From CBDAUN01 sp965214615 (GTDB lineage Bacteria > Pseudomonadota > Gammaproteobacteria > Arenicellales > JAJDZL01), in assembly GCA_965214615.1 (NCBI GenBank), contig OZ243952.1:2294001-2358000 (forward strand): a DNA stretch of 64,000 bases, given 5' to 3'. The stretch's first letter is position 1, and every line of letters starts with the position of its first letter. Under the pieces are notes generated by a model. It made no database searches and was not told the origin of the DNA. It was given only the letters and a program-made list of their open reading frames with translations. The position numbers were made by a program, and so were the translations under genes. This document shows, piece after piece, positions 63,455 through 64,000 of the stretch.

Positions 63455-64000
63455 GCGCGCCGCTTCTAATCCTGTTTGCAAAGAAGCCGATACCCGGATT
63501 TGCAAAGACGCGGCTGCATCCCCATTGCTCCTATGAAGCGGCTGCGCAGATCGCGCTCGCCATGATCGAGCACGCCGCGCAGGTTGCCAAAGCCGGATGG
63601 CCCGGCCCGATCCGGCTGCTTGTCAGCCCCGATGACCGGCACAGTGCGCTTCGCAGCATCGCCGCGGCCGCCGGGATTGAGACGCAAAGCCAGTCTCCCG
63701 GCGATCTGGGATTCAAGATGGAAACGGCGATTCAAGACGGCCTGGCAAGCGGAGCGCCAGTCGGACTCATGGGCTGCGATATTCCCGGCATCACCGCTGA
63801 TCAGCTCGGCTGCGCCTACAGGCAGCTGCACGACGGCGCCAATGTGCTCGGACCATCGGCAGACGGCGGCTTTTACTTTATCGGAACACAGCGCTGCCCG
63901 GCAGGATTGCTGCAGGAAATGCGCTGGAGCACGCCGGATGTTGCGGACAACCTGATCAGTCGCGCGAAGTTATACGGACTTCGATTCGAATTTATCTTAG
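63451..64000 (+). CDS. TIGR04282-type transferase (rSAM/selenodomain-associated transferase 1), 3' truncated
   Basis: At least 183 codons of a nucleotidyl/glycosyltransferase-like protein, running off the right edge. LILFAKKPIPGFAKTRL at the N-terminus is diagnostic; PVGLMGCDIPGITADQLGCA and VLGPSADGGFYFIG match the active-site loops. Members have been tied to arsenosugar or other glycoconjugate synthesis with a radical SAM partner. It begins in an ATGA overlap with the preceding gene. Confidence 0.87.
   Translation, partial: MSAPLLILFAKKPIPGFAKTRLHPHCSYEAAAQIALAMIEHAAQVAKAGWPGPIRLLVSPDDRHSALRSIAAAAGIETQSQSPGDLGFKMETAIQDGLASGAPVGLMGCDIPGITADQLGCAYRQLHDGANVLGPSADGGFYFIGTQRCPAGLLQEMRWSTPDVADNLISRAKLYGLRFEFIL

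Noticed and set aside
1..64000. CRISPR arrays, insertion sequences, phage genes, rRNA and tRNA genes
   Set aside because: No regularly spaced repeats, no transposase or integrase motifs, and no rRNA- or tRNA-like segments were found on reading the intergenic regions.

Overview
The window is 64 kb of protein-dense bacterial chromosome at roughly 55% GC. I count 52 protein-coding genes, two of them cut by the window edges, plus one clear pseudogene. I found no rRNA, tRNA, CRISPR array, transposase or phage gene. The gene set (AapJQMP uptake system, GlcDEF, TtcA, NadA, a TIGR03623-type nuclease, and ArgG followed by a TIGR04283/TIGR04282 transferase pair) points to an uncultured, probably marine or host-associated proteobacterium, more likely gamma than alpha. 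Taxonomy is inferred from gene content only.

Layout. 1-9.1 kb (minus): the 5' end of a Do/DegP-type periplasmic protease, then a compact operon nadA - hemH - AddB-like Fe-S nuclease - AddA/RecB-like helicase-nuclease. 9.3-16.1 kb (plus): lipA, the amino-acid ABC operon aapJQMP with hairpins before and after aapJ, and an MFS transporter. 16.1-18.3 kb: a lone AAA+ ATPase followed at once by a decayed fragment of a PD-(D/E)XK protein whose intact relative sits at 59.7-61.3 kb. 18.5-24.5 kb (minus): two-domain VOC protein, glcF, glcE, glcD and a family-1 glycosyltransferase. 25.3-29.5 kb (plus): a maleate-isomerase/arylmalonate-decarboxylase-like protein, two tandem sulfotransferases and an orphan RND adaptor. 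29.5-37.9 kb (minus): an EEP-family phosphodiesterase, a complete peptide/opine-type ABC importer, an FAH-family hydrolase and an enolase-superfamily dehydratase, which look like uptake and breakdown of one carboxylated substrate. 38.3-43.1 kb: an MDR reductase, a DUF2520 Rossmann protein, an MttB-family methyltransferase and a UMF1-type MFS protein.

43.2-53.4 kb is the most unusual part. On the plus strand lie amt and a STAS anti-sigma-factor antagonist. Converging on them from the minus strand is a run of six genes: a two-TM periplasmic sensor with no output domain, a sensor-HAMP domain fused to a full MFS transporter, an orphan ABC_sub_bind-type periplasmic protein, a sensor-HAMP-SpoIIE phosphatase fused to an RsbW-like kinase domain, an alpha/beta hydrolase and a histidine phosphatase. 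Together they resemble a partner-switching pathway wired to periplasmic solute sensing and possibly to transport. I propose this as the candidate undescribed system.

53.8-64 kb: a GcvT-family FAD demethylase, a BtuF-like protein without signal peptide, an M18 aminopeptidase, ttcA, the intact AAA/PD-(D/E)XK protein, argG and the transferase pair. No classical DNA-binding transcription factor was recognised anywhere in the window.
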